A stretch of 5,095 nt of DNA from Candidatus Hermodarchaeota archaeon (GTDB taxonomy: Archaea; Asgardarchaeota; Hermodarchaeia; Hermodarchaeales; Hermodarchaeaceae), in the NCBI GenBank assembly GCA_016840185.1, contig JAEOSV010000206.1:1-5095 (forward strand), in the 5' to 3' direction. Position numbers and translations under genes: made by a program. The notes under the pieces were generated by a model, which was not told the origin of the DNA, ran no database searches, and saw nothing but the letters and a program-made list of their open reading frames with translations. Below, one piece after another: positions 1-4,477 of the stretch; positions within the stretch are counted from its first letter, which is position 1, and the number at the start of each line of letters is the position of its first letter.

Positions 1-29
1 CAGTCGGGTCTGGCAGGATCAACCAGTGT
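1..29 (-). rRNA. 16S rRNA, 5' end only (partial, runs off left edge)
   Basis: Read on the minus strand from about position 29, the sequence gives ACA, then CTGGTTGATCCTGCCAG, then ACCCGACTG to the window edge. This is the universally conserved start of archaeal and eukaryotic small-subunit rRNA (helix 1 and the start of helix 2). Most archaea I know have CCGG/CCGG on the two sides of helix 1; here the pairs are CUGG/CCAG, the form usual in eukaryotic 18S, and pairing is kept. The exact mature 5' end is inferred by analogy and could be off by a few nucleotides. The rest of the rRNA lies outside the window. Confidence 0.9.
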
Positions 30-60
30 TTGGGTTGGTCACAATGAGTGAGATGTTTGG

Positions 61-89
61 AATCCGGTCCCATGTTGGAGGGACGGATT
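61..89 (-). other. Hairpin in the rRNA leader, close to 16S
   Basis: In the minus-strand RNA, AATCCG-TCCC pairs with GGGA-C-CGGATT: ten base pairs interrupted by one bulged C (opposite position 67), with an 8-nt loop (positions 72-79). It lies about 32 nt before the 16S 5' end. It is the strongest local fold in the leader and may be a processing or ribosome-assembly element. That role is inference; the pairing is seen directly. Confidence 0.55.
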
Positions 90-219
90 GGCGGTGGGTG
101 TGAGTGGGTGCACTAGTTCGGAAATTTTGTGTTGCCTGTCAGTTGAGGTGGACGTATCTTCGACCCAAGAGTCCAAGGCCCTTGTGGGCTGGTTTGCTCG
201 GGTCCGCATCTGTGTGTGT

Positions 220-297
220 CGCAGACTGAATACAATCCCCTCATAGCCAGGGCATGCGATGCCCGACGCTCAGGATTAATAAGCCAGTGAATCTGCG
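220..297 (-). other. Nested stem-loop in the rRNA leader
   Basis: Three stems nest within each other: 220-225 with 292-297 (6 bp, CGCAGA/TCTGCG on the plus strand), 234-238 with 273-277 (5 bp, AATCC/GGATT), and an inner perfect hairpin 250-255 with 259-264 (GGGCAT-GCG-ATGCCC). Each stem is short and could occur by chance, but concentric nesting supports one folded domain of the precursor RNA. Confidence 0.35.
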
Positions 298-308
298 CTG
301 ACGGAGGT

Positions 309-353
309 ATTGCTTGCCCGTTTGCTGTGAGAAGCGAGTAGTGGGCAATCAAT
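309..353 (-). other. Promoter-proximal hairpin in the rRNA leader
   Basis: Positions 309-319 (ATTG, C, TTGCCC) are complementary to 343-353 (GGGCAA, T, CAAT): ten pairs with one C/T mismatch around a 23-nt loop. It would form at the very start of the leader RNA, just after the predicted transcription start near 365. Confidence 0.4.
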
Positions 354-387
354 CTCGCGTCAAGAAAGCTTAAGGTCATACAGTGGT

Positions 388-394
388 TTAAAAA
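388..394 (-). promoter_or_regulatory. Predicted rRNA promoter (TATA-like box TTTTTAA)
   Basis: On the minus strand this reads ACATTTTTAAACC, a TATA-like box in the right orientation to drive the rRNA. A start about 25 nt downstream would fall near 365. The box sits 13 nt past the stop codon of the upstream gene on the same strand, so the rRNA promoter lies in that gene's 3' untranslated region. The same TTTTTAA core precedes tRNA-Ala, tRNA-Glu and the gene at 3575. Confidence 0.5.
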
Positions 395-407
395 TGTGTC
401 GGGTTGC

Positions 408-1325
408 TTAGGTAACAATCATCAACAAGAGTACCAACAGGGTGGCCAGTAAGGCGGCGTTGGTGATAATGATGGTGGTCAGGGCAGCTTTGCGCATGGC
501 GATGCGTTTGGTATGGATCACGGCCTGTGTGTACACCCAAAGGGTCCAAGTCAGACACAAGAATAGAATCAGGAAAGTGACGACGGGAATGGTGACGAGC
601 CAGGGGGCGGCGAGTAATCGGATGAGGCCGTACAGCCCAATGGGGAGCCACGCATACACGCTAGCCGCAAAAAGAGATCGCGTACCCTGCGTGGATTGGT
701 ACCGATATCGTGTGACCAGTTCGGTGGCCAAGGTGACAATGAACCAAGAACCCAGAAATGCCATGGCAGATAGAAAGATGATGGCAACGTAGAGGTCGAG
801 GGGTAAGAATCCAATCACGATGAGGGGGATGATGGTAAAGAGGTAGGTGAGGGCGCCGAGGGTGATGATGGATTCTAAAATGAGATGATCGCTGCGCCGA
901 GACAGGTAGCGGAAGAGTGGTGTAAAACCCAGATAGTAGGTGAGGCGTCGTAAGCGGGGATGCCTATCGGTGGTACTGGGTGGGGCCGTGCTTGGAGTAA
1001 TATCGGTGGCTTGACCAAGAAAGGTAGCGGCTAGCTGACCGAGGGGTGTGATGTTGTAGGTCTTTTCTTTATCTTGGTGGAGGAGGGGGGCGTCAGGAGT
1101 CATGAGTTGTTCGATGTGAAAGTAAAGGGTGCCGGGCTCGATGTGAAAGGCATCACGGAGATCAGTGTAGCTCGCATGTCCACGGTCACTAATGAAGCGG
1201 ATGATTTTGCGTCGGAGGGGGTGTCCCAAGTTTCGAAAGAGGGCGGCTTCTGCAGCGGATTCTTTCTCATCTTCTGGTGGTGTATCGGGTGGAGTCTCGT
1301 CTTTCTTGGATGCCATAGCTTGCAT
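408..1325 (-). CDS. Winged-helix (ArsR-like) regulator fused to a five-helix, Yip1-like membrane domain
   Basis: A 305-residue protein with a DNA-binding head and a membrane tail. After an acidic, proline-rich N-terminus (1-25), residues 26-100 form an ArsR-type winged helix: NLGHPLRRKIIRFI is the typical first helix, YTDLRDAFHIEPGTLYFHIEQL holds the helix-turn-helix, and NITPLGQLAA is the closing helix after the wing. A linker (105-145) leads to about five hydrophobic helices (roughly 148-171, 177-200, 217-240, 242-268, 281-303). Helix number, spacing and the pattern in 216-303 recall the Yip1 domain, but this assignment is weak. It probably acts as a membrane-tethered transcription regulator; no metal-binding cysteine pair of the ArsR metal-sensor type is seen. 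The ATG at 1325 gives MQAMASKK; the ATG at 1316 (MASKK) is equally possible. It is divergent from the surface protein gene at 1479 and directly upstream of the rRNA promoter. Confidence 0.85.
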   Translation of the reverse strand: MQAMASKKDETPPDTPPEDEKESAAEAALFRNLGHPLRRKIIRFISDRGHASYTDLRDAFHIEPGTLYFHIEQLMTPDAPLLHQDKEKTYNITPLGQLAATFLGQATDITPSTAPPSTTDRHPRLRRLTYYLGFTPLFRYLSRRSDHLILESIITLGALTYLFTIIPLIVIGFLPLDLYVAIIFLSAMAFLGSWFIVTLATELVTRYRYQSTQGTRSLFAASVYAWLPIGLYGLIRLLAAPWLVTIPVVTFLILFLCLTWTLWVYTQAVIHTKRIAMRKAALTTIIITNAALLATLLVLLLMIVT

Positions 1326-1360
1326 GTGGAAATTCAGGTTGAAAAATGTGATTGTTTTGG

Positions 1361-1381
1361 GACTCGACTGGAGTCGAACTC
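1361..1381. promoter_or_regulatory. Overlapping inverted repeats, candidate operator for the regulator gene
   Basis: GACTC-N5-GAGTC (1361-1375) overlaps GAGT-CGA-ACTC (1371-1381). On the minus strand the same bases read as two imperfect 11-12 bp direct copies, AGTTCGACTCC and AGTCGAGTCCC. The element covers the predicted transcription start of the minus-strand regulator gene (about 1366), where a bound protein would block initiation. That would fit autoregulation by the winged-helix protein, but no binding evidence exists in the sequence. Confidence 0.4.
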
Positions 1382-1387
1382 ACCCAT

Positions 1388-1403
1388 TTCTATAACAATA
1401 GAA
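1388..1403. promoter_or_regulatory. Perfect 6-bp inverted repeat, candidate operator overlapping minus-strand TATA-like box
   Basis: TTCTAT-AACA-ATAGAA is a perfect inverted repeat with a 4-nt spacer. Its left half contains a possible minus-strand TATA-like box (TTATAGAA, 1395 down to 1388) for the regulator gene, and its right half ends 6 nt before the plus-strand TATA box at 1410, where the transcription factor B element should be. A protein bound here could affect both divergent genes. Confidence 0.4.
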
Positions 1404-1409
1404 CTGAAA

Positions 1410-1416
1410 GTATATA
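1410..1416 (+). promoter_or_regulatory. TATA box for the surface protein gene
   Basis: CTGAAAGTATATAGAC contains a purine-rich stretch (GAAAG) followed by TATATA, matching the archaeal BRE-TATA layout. A start about 25 nt downstream (near 1438) would give a leader of about 40 nt before the GTG at 1479. Confidence 0.55.
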
Positions 1417-1441
1417 GACTTGTTTAAGTTAATGGTTCGTA

Positions 1442-1458
1442 GCGCAAAACCTCTGCGC
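1442..1458 (+). other. Small hairpin in the 5' leader of the surface protein gene
   Basis: GCGCA (1442-1446) pairs with TGCGC (1454-1458) around a 7-nt loop. It would lie at the start of the mRNA made from the TATA box at 1410. It could be a regulatory or stability element; its role is unknown. Confidence 0.3.
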
Positions 1459-1478
1459 CATCCACAAAAACCAAAAAC

Positions 1479-2453
1479 GTGAAACAAAAAATGAAATCTG
1501 TGACACTCTCACGGCCCCGGCTAGCACTCACCGCCCTCACACTCGGCGTCATCATGCTCTCCGGCCTCTCCTTAGCTGGCATTACTGCCGCTCAGGGACT
1601 AGGCTACCAGTATGATCCCGGTGCACGGCAGGTGACCCTAGTCACTCCGTCTATAGATGTCCGCGTATCCACGGGTGGCAATGTCCCGCACTTCATGTTC
1701 TGGGATCCCAACTTTGTGGACCCCAATACGCGTCTGACCTATCATGTCCAGTTCTACCAGCTCTTTGAATTCAATGATACCAATGGTGACGGAACCTATA
1801 CCAATGGCACCGACCATGTCGTAGCCCCCATTCTTGGGCTCGGTCGAGTATCATGGGACTTTAGCGGCTTCCTCACTGAGGAAAACAACAGCGTGACAAC
1901 TGCCGTACACTTCAACTTCACCCTGAACGACGTCCAAGGTCCAGGGATCCAATACGACGAACTCTACATGGAACTCCGATGCCACATCAACACTACCAAT
2001 GATAACGAACTCAAATTCGACATCGTCATCTCAGGCTGGCCATGGGTCAACAATGATACCCATCTAGCCCTGCGATGGGACCTATTAGTCCAAAGTCCTG
2101 GCACTCACACATACCGCCATGCCTACGAACACCGCTACGGAAACCAAACCTTTGCCTTTGATGGTGCCTATTTCGCCTACCAACGCTCAGCGAACGTGGG
2201 TAACGACACCGTTGAGGTTACCAGTAACTACGAAAGTCATCCGGACAAAACCATGTTCTACCTCGTCTACGAAAACTTTGGTGACGAGGTTCTCGTCCAT
2301 GATCCCATCATCGGGATAGACGGGTCAGTGATTCCTCCTGATGCTCTGCTTCCCACCCTCATCGTCATCGGTGCTGGCGCATTGGCCTGTGTGGTTATCG
2401 CTGCCGCCATCTGGACGCGACGACGGAACACACCACCTACTTCTTCCAGCTAA
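1479..2453 (+). CDS. Secreted, membrane-anchored surface protein, function unknown
   Basis: I do not recognise the family. The 324-residue protein starts with a basic segment and a hydrophobic stretch (about 14-38, ending AGITAAQG) typical of a signal peptide or N-terminal anchor. Residues 40-288 are an extracellular domain rich in aromatic and beta-prone segments. A transmembrane helix (about 290-312, LPTLIVIGAGALACVVIAAA) is followed by the stop-transfer RRR and a short Thr/Ser tail. The ectodomain has eight N-x-S/T sequons (N99, N109, N136, N146, N171, N192, N222, N242), indicating heavy N-glycosylation, and an acidic loop at 100-112 (DTNGDGTYTNGTD) resembling calcium-binding DxNxDG loops. 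The start shown is GTG at 1479; an ATG at 1491 gives MKSVTLSRPR and keeps the signal peptide, and neither has a clear ribosome binding site. It is divergent from the membrane-anchored regulator, which may control it. Confidence 0.8.
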   Translation: MKQKMKSVTLSRPRLALTALTLGVIMLSGLSLAGITAAQGLGYQYDPGARQVTLVTPSIDVRVSTGGNVPHFMFWDPNFVDPNTRLTYHVQFYQLFEFNDTNGDGTYTNGTDHVVAPILGLGRVSWDFSGFLTEENNSVTTAVHFNFTLNDVQGPGIQYDELYMELRCHINTTNDNELKFDIVISGWPWVNNDTHLALRWDLLVQSPGTHTYRHAYEHRYGNQTFAFDGAYFAYQRSANVGNDTVEVTSNYESHPDKTMFYLVYENFGDEVLVHDPIIGIDGSVIPPDALLPTLIVIGAGALACVVIAAAIWTRRRNTPPTSSS

Positions 2454-2471
2454 ATTGGCTGGAAAGGTAGG

Positions 2472-2487
2472 TTTCTCTTTCTTTTTT
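2472..2487 (+). terminator. T-rich terminator after the surface protein gene
   Basis: Beginning 18 nt past the stop codon, a pyrimidine tract (TTTCTCTTTCTTTTTT) ends in six T. Archaeal RNA polymerase terminates at such T-runs without needing a hairpin. It lies in the 84-nt gap between two convergent genes, where a terminator is expected. Confidence 0.5.
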
Positions 2488-2492
2488 AAGGC

Positions 2493-2507
2493 ACTCAATT
2501 ATTGAGT
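2493..2507. terminator. Perfect palindrome between convergent genes, possible bidirectional 3'-end hairpin
   Basis: ACTCAAT-T-ATTGAGT is a perfect 7-bp inverted repeat around one base; as RNA it would form a 5-bp stem with a 5-nt loop. It lies just after the T-run of the plus-strand gene and about 30 nt past the stop of the minus-strand methyltransferase gene. It may mark 3' ends for both, or be a protein-binding site. Confidence 0.35.
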
Positions 2508-2537
2508 TGAAAACAAGCCGGCAAATAATGAGATTGA

Positions 2538-3389
2538 CTACTTCGCGGCTTTGGTAAGGAACTGAATGTAAATGTTGGTAAACTTGTGTCGTCGTGTGAG
2601 ATGTTCTAGTTCGTTGACCTGTTCTTTGAGTCGGGCAATCCTTTCATCGACCCAATGAGATCCACGTCGGAATCGCATGGCTTCAACTCGTGGAATTTCC
2701 TCTTCATATGCTGCTGCGAGTCGTTTCTTAGCAAAGGTCACCCATTTGACATCTTGTTCAGTGAAGATATGATATCGGGGTTCAAAGGAACTGACTTTGA
2801 GTTTGGCTTCGTGCAATAAATGCCGTAGGTTTCCCCCGGCTAATCCGGATTCAAAGCCGATTTCGCCTTCACGGCGATAATGAGCATCCAGATGGGGTAA
2901 CCGGTAGACGCGACACATGGAGTAGTCGGGTTCTAAAGCAACAAACAATCCTTCGGGTTCCAGGTGTCGGGCTAGCTCACGGATTCCATCCTGCTTCAAA
3001 TCCGCGATGACATGGCGACTGTATATGAGATCAAATTTTTCGTCCTTTGGGATTGTCCCTTTTTCAACGATGTCTCCGGCAAAAAATCGGATACGGCTGC
3101 CAAACTCAAATAATTGAGCAAGTTGATTCGCACAAGCAGTTAAGGCAGGGTTGATGTCAATGCCCACCACTTCACCTTCAGGGACCATACTAGCTAATTC
3201 TAAGGTGGTTCGACCGACACCACACCCTACATCTAAAATGCGCATATTGGGTTTAATATCAATTTCTTCAAAGTAAGTCCCATAGTAGGGAACGCTTTCC
3301 CACAGGTAATGGGCTAACGCACCTCGGGGGTCGAGGATACGGTGAACGGCATTCCGAATACGCGGTGACTCCAATCCCAGTAAGGTCAC
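2538..3389 (-). CDS. Class I SAM-dependent methyltransferase, substrate unknown
   Basis: A 283-residue Rossmann-fold methyltransferase. Motif I, MRILDVGCGVGRTTLEL (49-65), binds S-adenosylmethionine; VVGIDIN (74-80) supplies the acidic residue (D78) for the ribose; AGDI (104-107) is the adenine-side motif; FDLIYSRHVIADL (119-131) and HLEPEGLFVALEP (142-154) match the next strands, as in the UbiE/Coq5-like group. A helical region before motif I (1-45) and a charged, helical C-terminal part (about 205-283) probably form the substrate site. No arsenite-type cysteine set is seen; small molecule, lipid or protein substrates are all possible. The start is GTG: a TGA stop lies three codons upstream, no in-frame ATG occurs before motif I, and GGTGA (3396-3400) sits 6 nt before it as a ribosome binding site. 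It converges with the surface protein gene and is divergent from the membrane protein gene at 3575. Confidence 0.88.
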   Translation of the reverse strand: MTLLGLESPRIRNAVHRILDPRGALAHYLWESVPYYGTYFEEIDIKPNMRILDVGCGVGRTTLELASMVPEGEVVGIDINPALTACANQLAQLFEFGSRIRFFAGDIVEKGTIPKDEKFDLIYSRHVIADLKQDGIRELARHLEPEGLFVALEPDYSMCRVYRLPHLDAHYRREGEIGFESGLAGGNLRHLLHEAKLKVSSFEPRYHIFTEQDVKWVTFAKKRLAAAYEEEIPRVEAMRFRRGSHWVDERIARLKEQVNELEHLTRRHKFTNIYIQFLTKAAK

Positions 3390-3395
3390 AATACT

Positions 3396-3400
3396 TCACC
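3396..3400 (-). promoter_or_regulatory. Ribosome binding site fixing the methyltransferase GTG start
   Basis: On the minus strand GGTGA lies 6 nt before the GTG at 3389 and complements the CACC core of the conserved archaeal 16S 3' end. Because no in-frame ATG is available nearby, this site decides the start. Confidence 0.55.
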
Positions 3401-3414
3401 CAACCTATTTCCCG

Positions 3415-3421
3415 TTAAAAA
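3415..3421 (-). promoter_or_regulatory. Second TATA-like box close to the methyltransferase start
   Basis: Minus-strand GTTTTTAACGG contains the TTTTTAA core found at other promoters here. If used, transcription would begin at or within a few nucleotides of the GTG, giving a leaderless mRNA and making the ribosome binding site irrelevant. It competes as an explanation with the box at 3456-3463. Confidence 0.3.
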
Positions 3422-3455
3422 CACCTTCAACACTTAAGGCTTCTTCGGCACCCCC

Positions 3456-3463
3456 CTATAAAG
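3456..3463 (-). promoter_or_regulatory. TATA box for the methyltransferase gene
   Basis: Minus-strand CTTTATAG is a good archaeal TATA match. A start about 25 nt downstream (near 3431) leaves a leader of about 40 nt that includes the GGTGA ribosome binding site, so this is the better-supported promoter. Confidence 0.45.
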
Positions 3464-3517
3464 CCCTAGATTCTCAGTGTTTTTCATTGGCAACAAAAGC
3501 GGACATAACCGGCTGTA

Positions 3518-3524
3518 TTTTTAA
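3518..3524 (+). promoter_or_regulatory. TATA-like box for the membrane protein gene
   Basis: TGTATTTTTAATCG carries the TTTTTAA core; the longer TTTTTAATCG is identical to the box before tRNA-Ala. A start near 3548 gives a leader of about 27 nt, containing GAGGG (3564-3568) 6 nt before the ATG at 3575. Confidence 0.45.
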
Positions 3525-3574
3525 TCGAAAAGATGATTACAGAAGGTAGATATTGGATTCTTTGAGGGAATGCT

Positions 3575-4120
3575 ATGTCTAAACCGATATTTACCTCACC
3601 CCTACAACGCAAAGCTTGGCGAATTCTCTTTCTACTTCTTTCAACTGTTGTGATCATTCTTTTTAGTATTCACACAATCATCATGGAGCTAGCACGCCAA
3701 GCTGCCCTACGTCTAGATGCCCTGATGTATACTCAAAACCTAATGAACAGTGGGCTCTCAATTGAGCTAGGAACGTGGTTAATCATCACGTGGCTGGTAA
3801 TGGTCACAATATTCTTCGCGGTTCATCCCGGGCACAAAAGGAGCCCGTTTGATTGGCTTCTAGTCCAAGGCTTTATTTTTGGTTTATTGATTGGAACTCT
3901 TTGGGTTGGCAGAAACCAAATTTTCCTTCAATTCAATTATGCTGCCACTCCACCTGAAGACATGCTTTTCGCTGCGATTTTTTCGCTTCCAGTCAACGAA
4001 TTCACATGTGGAGGAATTGTGTTTCTTGTAGTCTTCTTCACGATTTTCACTTGGTTCGAAATCATCAAATTTGAACCCGATTTCCCCACCCAAAGTGAAA
4101 CGACCACTACAATTGAATAA
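3575..4120 (+). CDS. Four-helix membrane protein, function unknown
   Basis: I do not recognise this 181-residue protein. It has four strongly hydrophobic helices at about 14-37, 64-84, 93-111 and 141-163. Positive residues before helix 1 (QRKAWR) and between helices 2 and 3 (HPGHKRSP) place both ends in the cytoplasm. The outside segments (38-63 and 112-140) are short, and the acidic, threonine-rich C-terminus (164-181) is cytoplasmic. No catalytic motif or conserved charged pair inside the helices stands out. The ATG at 3575 is supported by GAGGG 6 nt upstream. The gene is single: its upstream neighbour is divergent and downstream lie tRNA genes with their own promoter box. Its real function cannot be told from the sequence. 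Confidence 0.75.
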   Translation: MSKPIFTSPLQRKAWRILFLLLSTVVIILFSIHTIIMELARQAALRLDALMYTQNLMNSGLSIELGTWLIITWLVMVTIFFAVHPGHKRSPFDWLLVQGFIFGLLIGTLWVGRNQIFLQFNYAATPPEDMLFAAIFSLPVNEFTCGGIVFLVVFFTIFTWFEIIKFEPDFPTQSETTTTIE

Positions 4121-4129
4121 TCAACGATT

Positions 4130-4144
4130 CACGGGCAAACCGTG
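4130..4144 (+). terminator. Hairpin just after the membrane protein gene
   Basis: CACGG-GCAAA-CCGTG forms a 5-bp stem with a 5-nt loop, starting 10 nt past the stop codon. There is no T-run directly after it, so it may mark the mRNA 3' end rather than act as a classic terminator. Confidence 0.3.
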
Positions 4145-4166
4145 CTAGATTATTGTGGCGGAACAC

Positions 4167-4173
4167 TTTTTAA
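4167..4173 (+). promoter_or_regulatory. Promoter box for tRNA-Ala
   Basis: GCGGAACACTTTTTAATCG contains a purine-rich element followed by TTTTTAA. A start about 25 nt downstream (near 4196) would leave a 5' leader of about 22 nt before the tRNA, to be removed by RNase P. Confidence 0.5.
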
Positions 4174-4217
4174 TCGCCCTGCGTCGCATCTGAACCACAG
4201 CATCTAATCCGCATCGT

Positions 4218-4292
4218 GGGGTGGTAGATCAGTGGTAGATCGCGGGTCTTGCACACCCGAGGCCCCGGGTTCAAATCCCGGCCACTCCACCA
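4218..4292 (+). tRNA. tRNA-Ala (anticodon TGC), CCA encoded
   Basis: A complete cloverleaf can be drawn. Acceptor GGGGTGG (4218-4224) pairs with CCACTCC (4282-4288) and includes the G3:U70 wobble, the main identity element read by alanyl-tRNA synthetase. The D-arm is GATC-AGTGGTA-GATC, the anticodon stem CGGGT/ACCCG with loop CTTGCAC (anticodon 4250-4252), the variable region AGGCC, and the T-arm CCGGG-TTCAAAT-CCCGG. Discriminator A4289 is followed by an encoded CCA. No intron is present. In many archaea tRNA-Ala lies between 16S and 23S rRNA; here a copy stands in a separate tRNA cluster with its own promoter box. Confidence 0.97.
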
Positions 4293-4330
4293 CCTTACTC
4301 CAATAATCGCTGGACAAGCCGTTGCAAAGG

Positions 4331-4337
4331 TTTTTAA
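4331..4337 (+). promoter_or_regulatory. Promoter box for the tRNA-Glu/tRNA-Leu pair
   Basis: GCAAAGGTTTTTAACCC resembles the boxes before tRNA-Ala and 16S. A start near 4360 leaves a leader of about 12 nt before tRNA-Glu. Only 27 nt separate tRNA-Glu and tRNA-Leu and no box occurs between them, so both are probably made from this promoter. Confidence 0.5.
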
Positions 4338-4372
4338 CCCACCAGAGCCAGCCCATCCCCAACTACACACGT

Positions 4373-4450
4373 GCCCTGATAGTGTAGCCAGGTCAATCAT
4401 CATGGGCTTTCGCCCCGTGGACCCGGGTTCGAATCCCGGTCAGGGCACCA
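4373..4450 (+). tRNA. tRNA-Glu (anticodon TTC), CCA encoded
   Basis: Acceptor GCCCTGA (4373-4379) pairs perfectly with TCAGGGC (4440-4446). The D-arm begins GTGT with a short, partly wobble-paired stem, as is usual for glutamate and aspartate tRNAs. The anticodon stem ATGGG/CCCGT encloses loop CTTTCGC with anticodon TTC at 4409-4411. The variable region is four nucleotides, and the T-arm is CCGGG-TTCGAAT-CCCGG. Discriminator A4447 and encoded CCA (4448-4450) end the gene. No intron. Confidence 0.96.
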
Positions 4451-4477
4451 CCTTCTCCCAACCCCCCAAATCAACCT

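Larger units (their letters stand above)
30..365 (-). other. 16S rRNA 5' leader (external transcribed spacer), no gene
   Basis: About 335 nt separate the predicted rRNA transcription start from the 16S 5' end. I see no convincing protein gene here: the minus-strand open frame through it has no family resemblance and overlaps the rRNA promoter. The RNA strand contains three hairpins, listed separately, which is what a structured rRNA precursor leader should look like. The processing stem that normally encloses 16S cannot be identified because its 3' half lies outside the window. Confidence 0.65.

Noticed and set aside
113..418. 101-codon open frame on the minus strand in the rRNA leader
   Set aside because: It overlaps the predicted rRNA promoter and leader hairpins, has no recognisable protein pattern and no ribosome binding site.
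388..814. Open frames in other frames and on the plus strand across the regulator gene (388-651, 569-814 minus; 442-792 plus)
   Set aside because: They are shadows of the membrane domain of the winged-helix protein, whose own frame has clear domain structure.
1074..1427. Plus-strand open frames opposite the regulator's N-terminus
   Set aside because: They are antisense to a well-defined winged-helix domain, and their residues show no domain pattern.
1358..1466. Possible tRNA on the minus strand: a D-arm-like GCGCAGAGGTTTTGCGC and a T-loop-like GAGTTCGACTC in the right order
   Set aside because: The acceptor halves do not pair, the putative T-stem has mostly mismatches, and no anticodon loop with T at position 33 fits. 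The elements are better read as a leader hairpin and an inverted repeat.
2119..2319. 66-codon open frame inside the surface protein gene
   Set aside because: Out-of-frame shadow, low-complexity Thr/Pro composition.
2481..2489. TTTTTTAAG as a plus-strand promoter box
   Set aside because: No plus-strand gene follows; the position after a stop codon between convergent genes fits a T-run terminator.
3884..4093. Minus-strand open frame opposite the four-helix membrane protein
   Set aside because: Antisense shadow; the plus-strand frame has four clear membrane helices, a start and a ribosome binding site.
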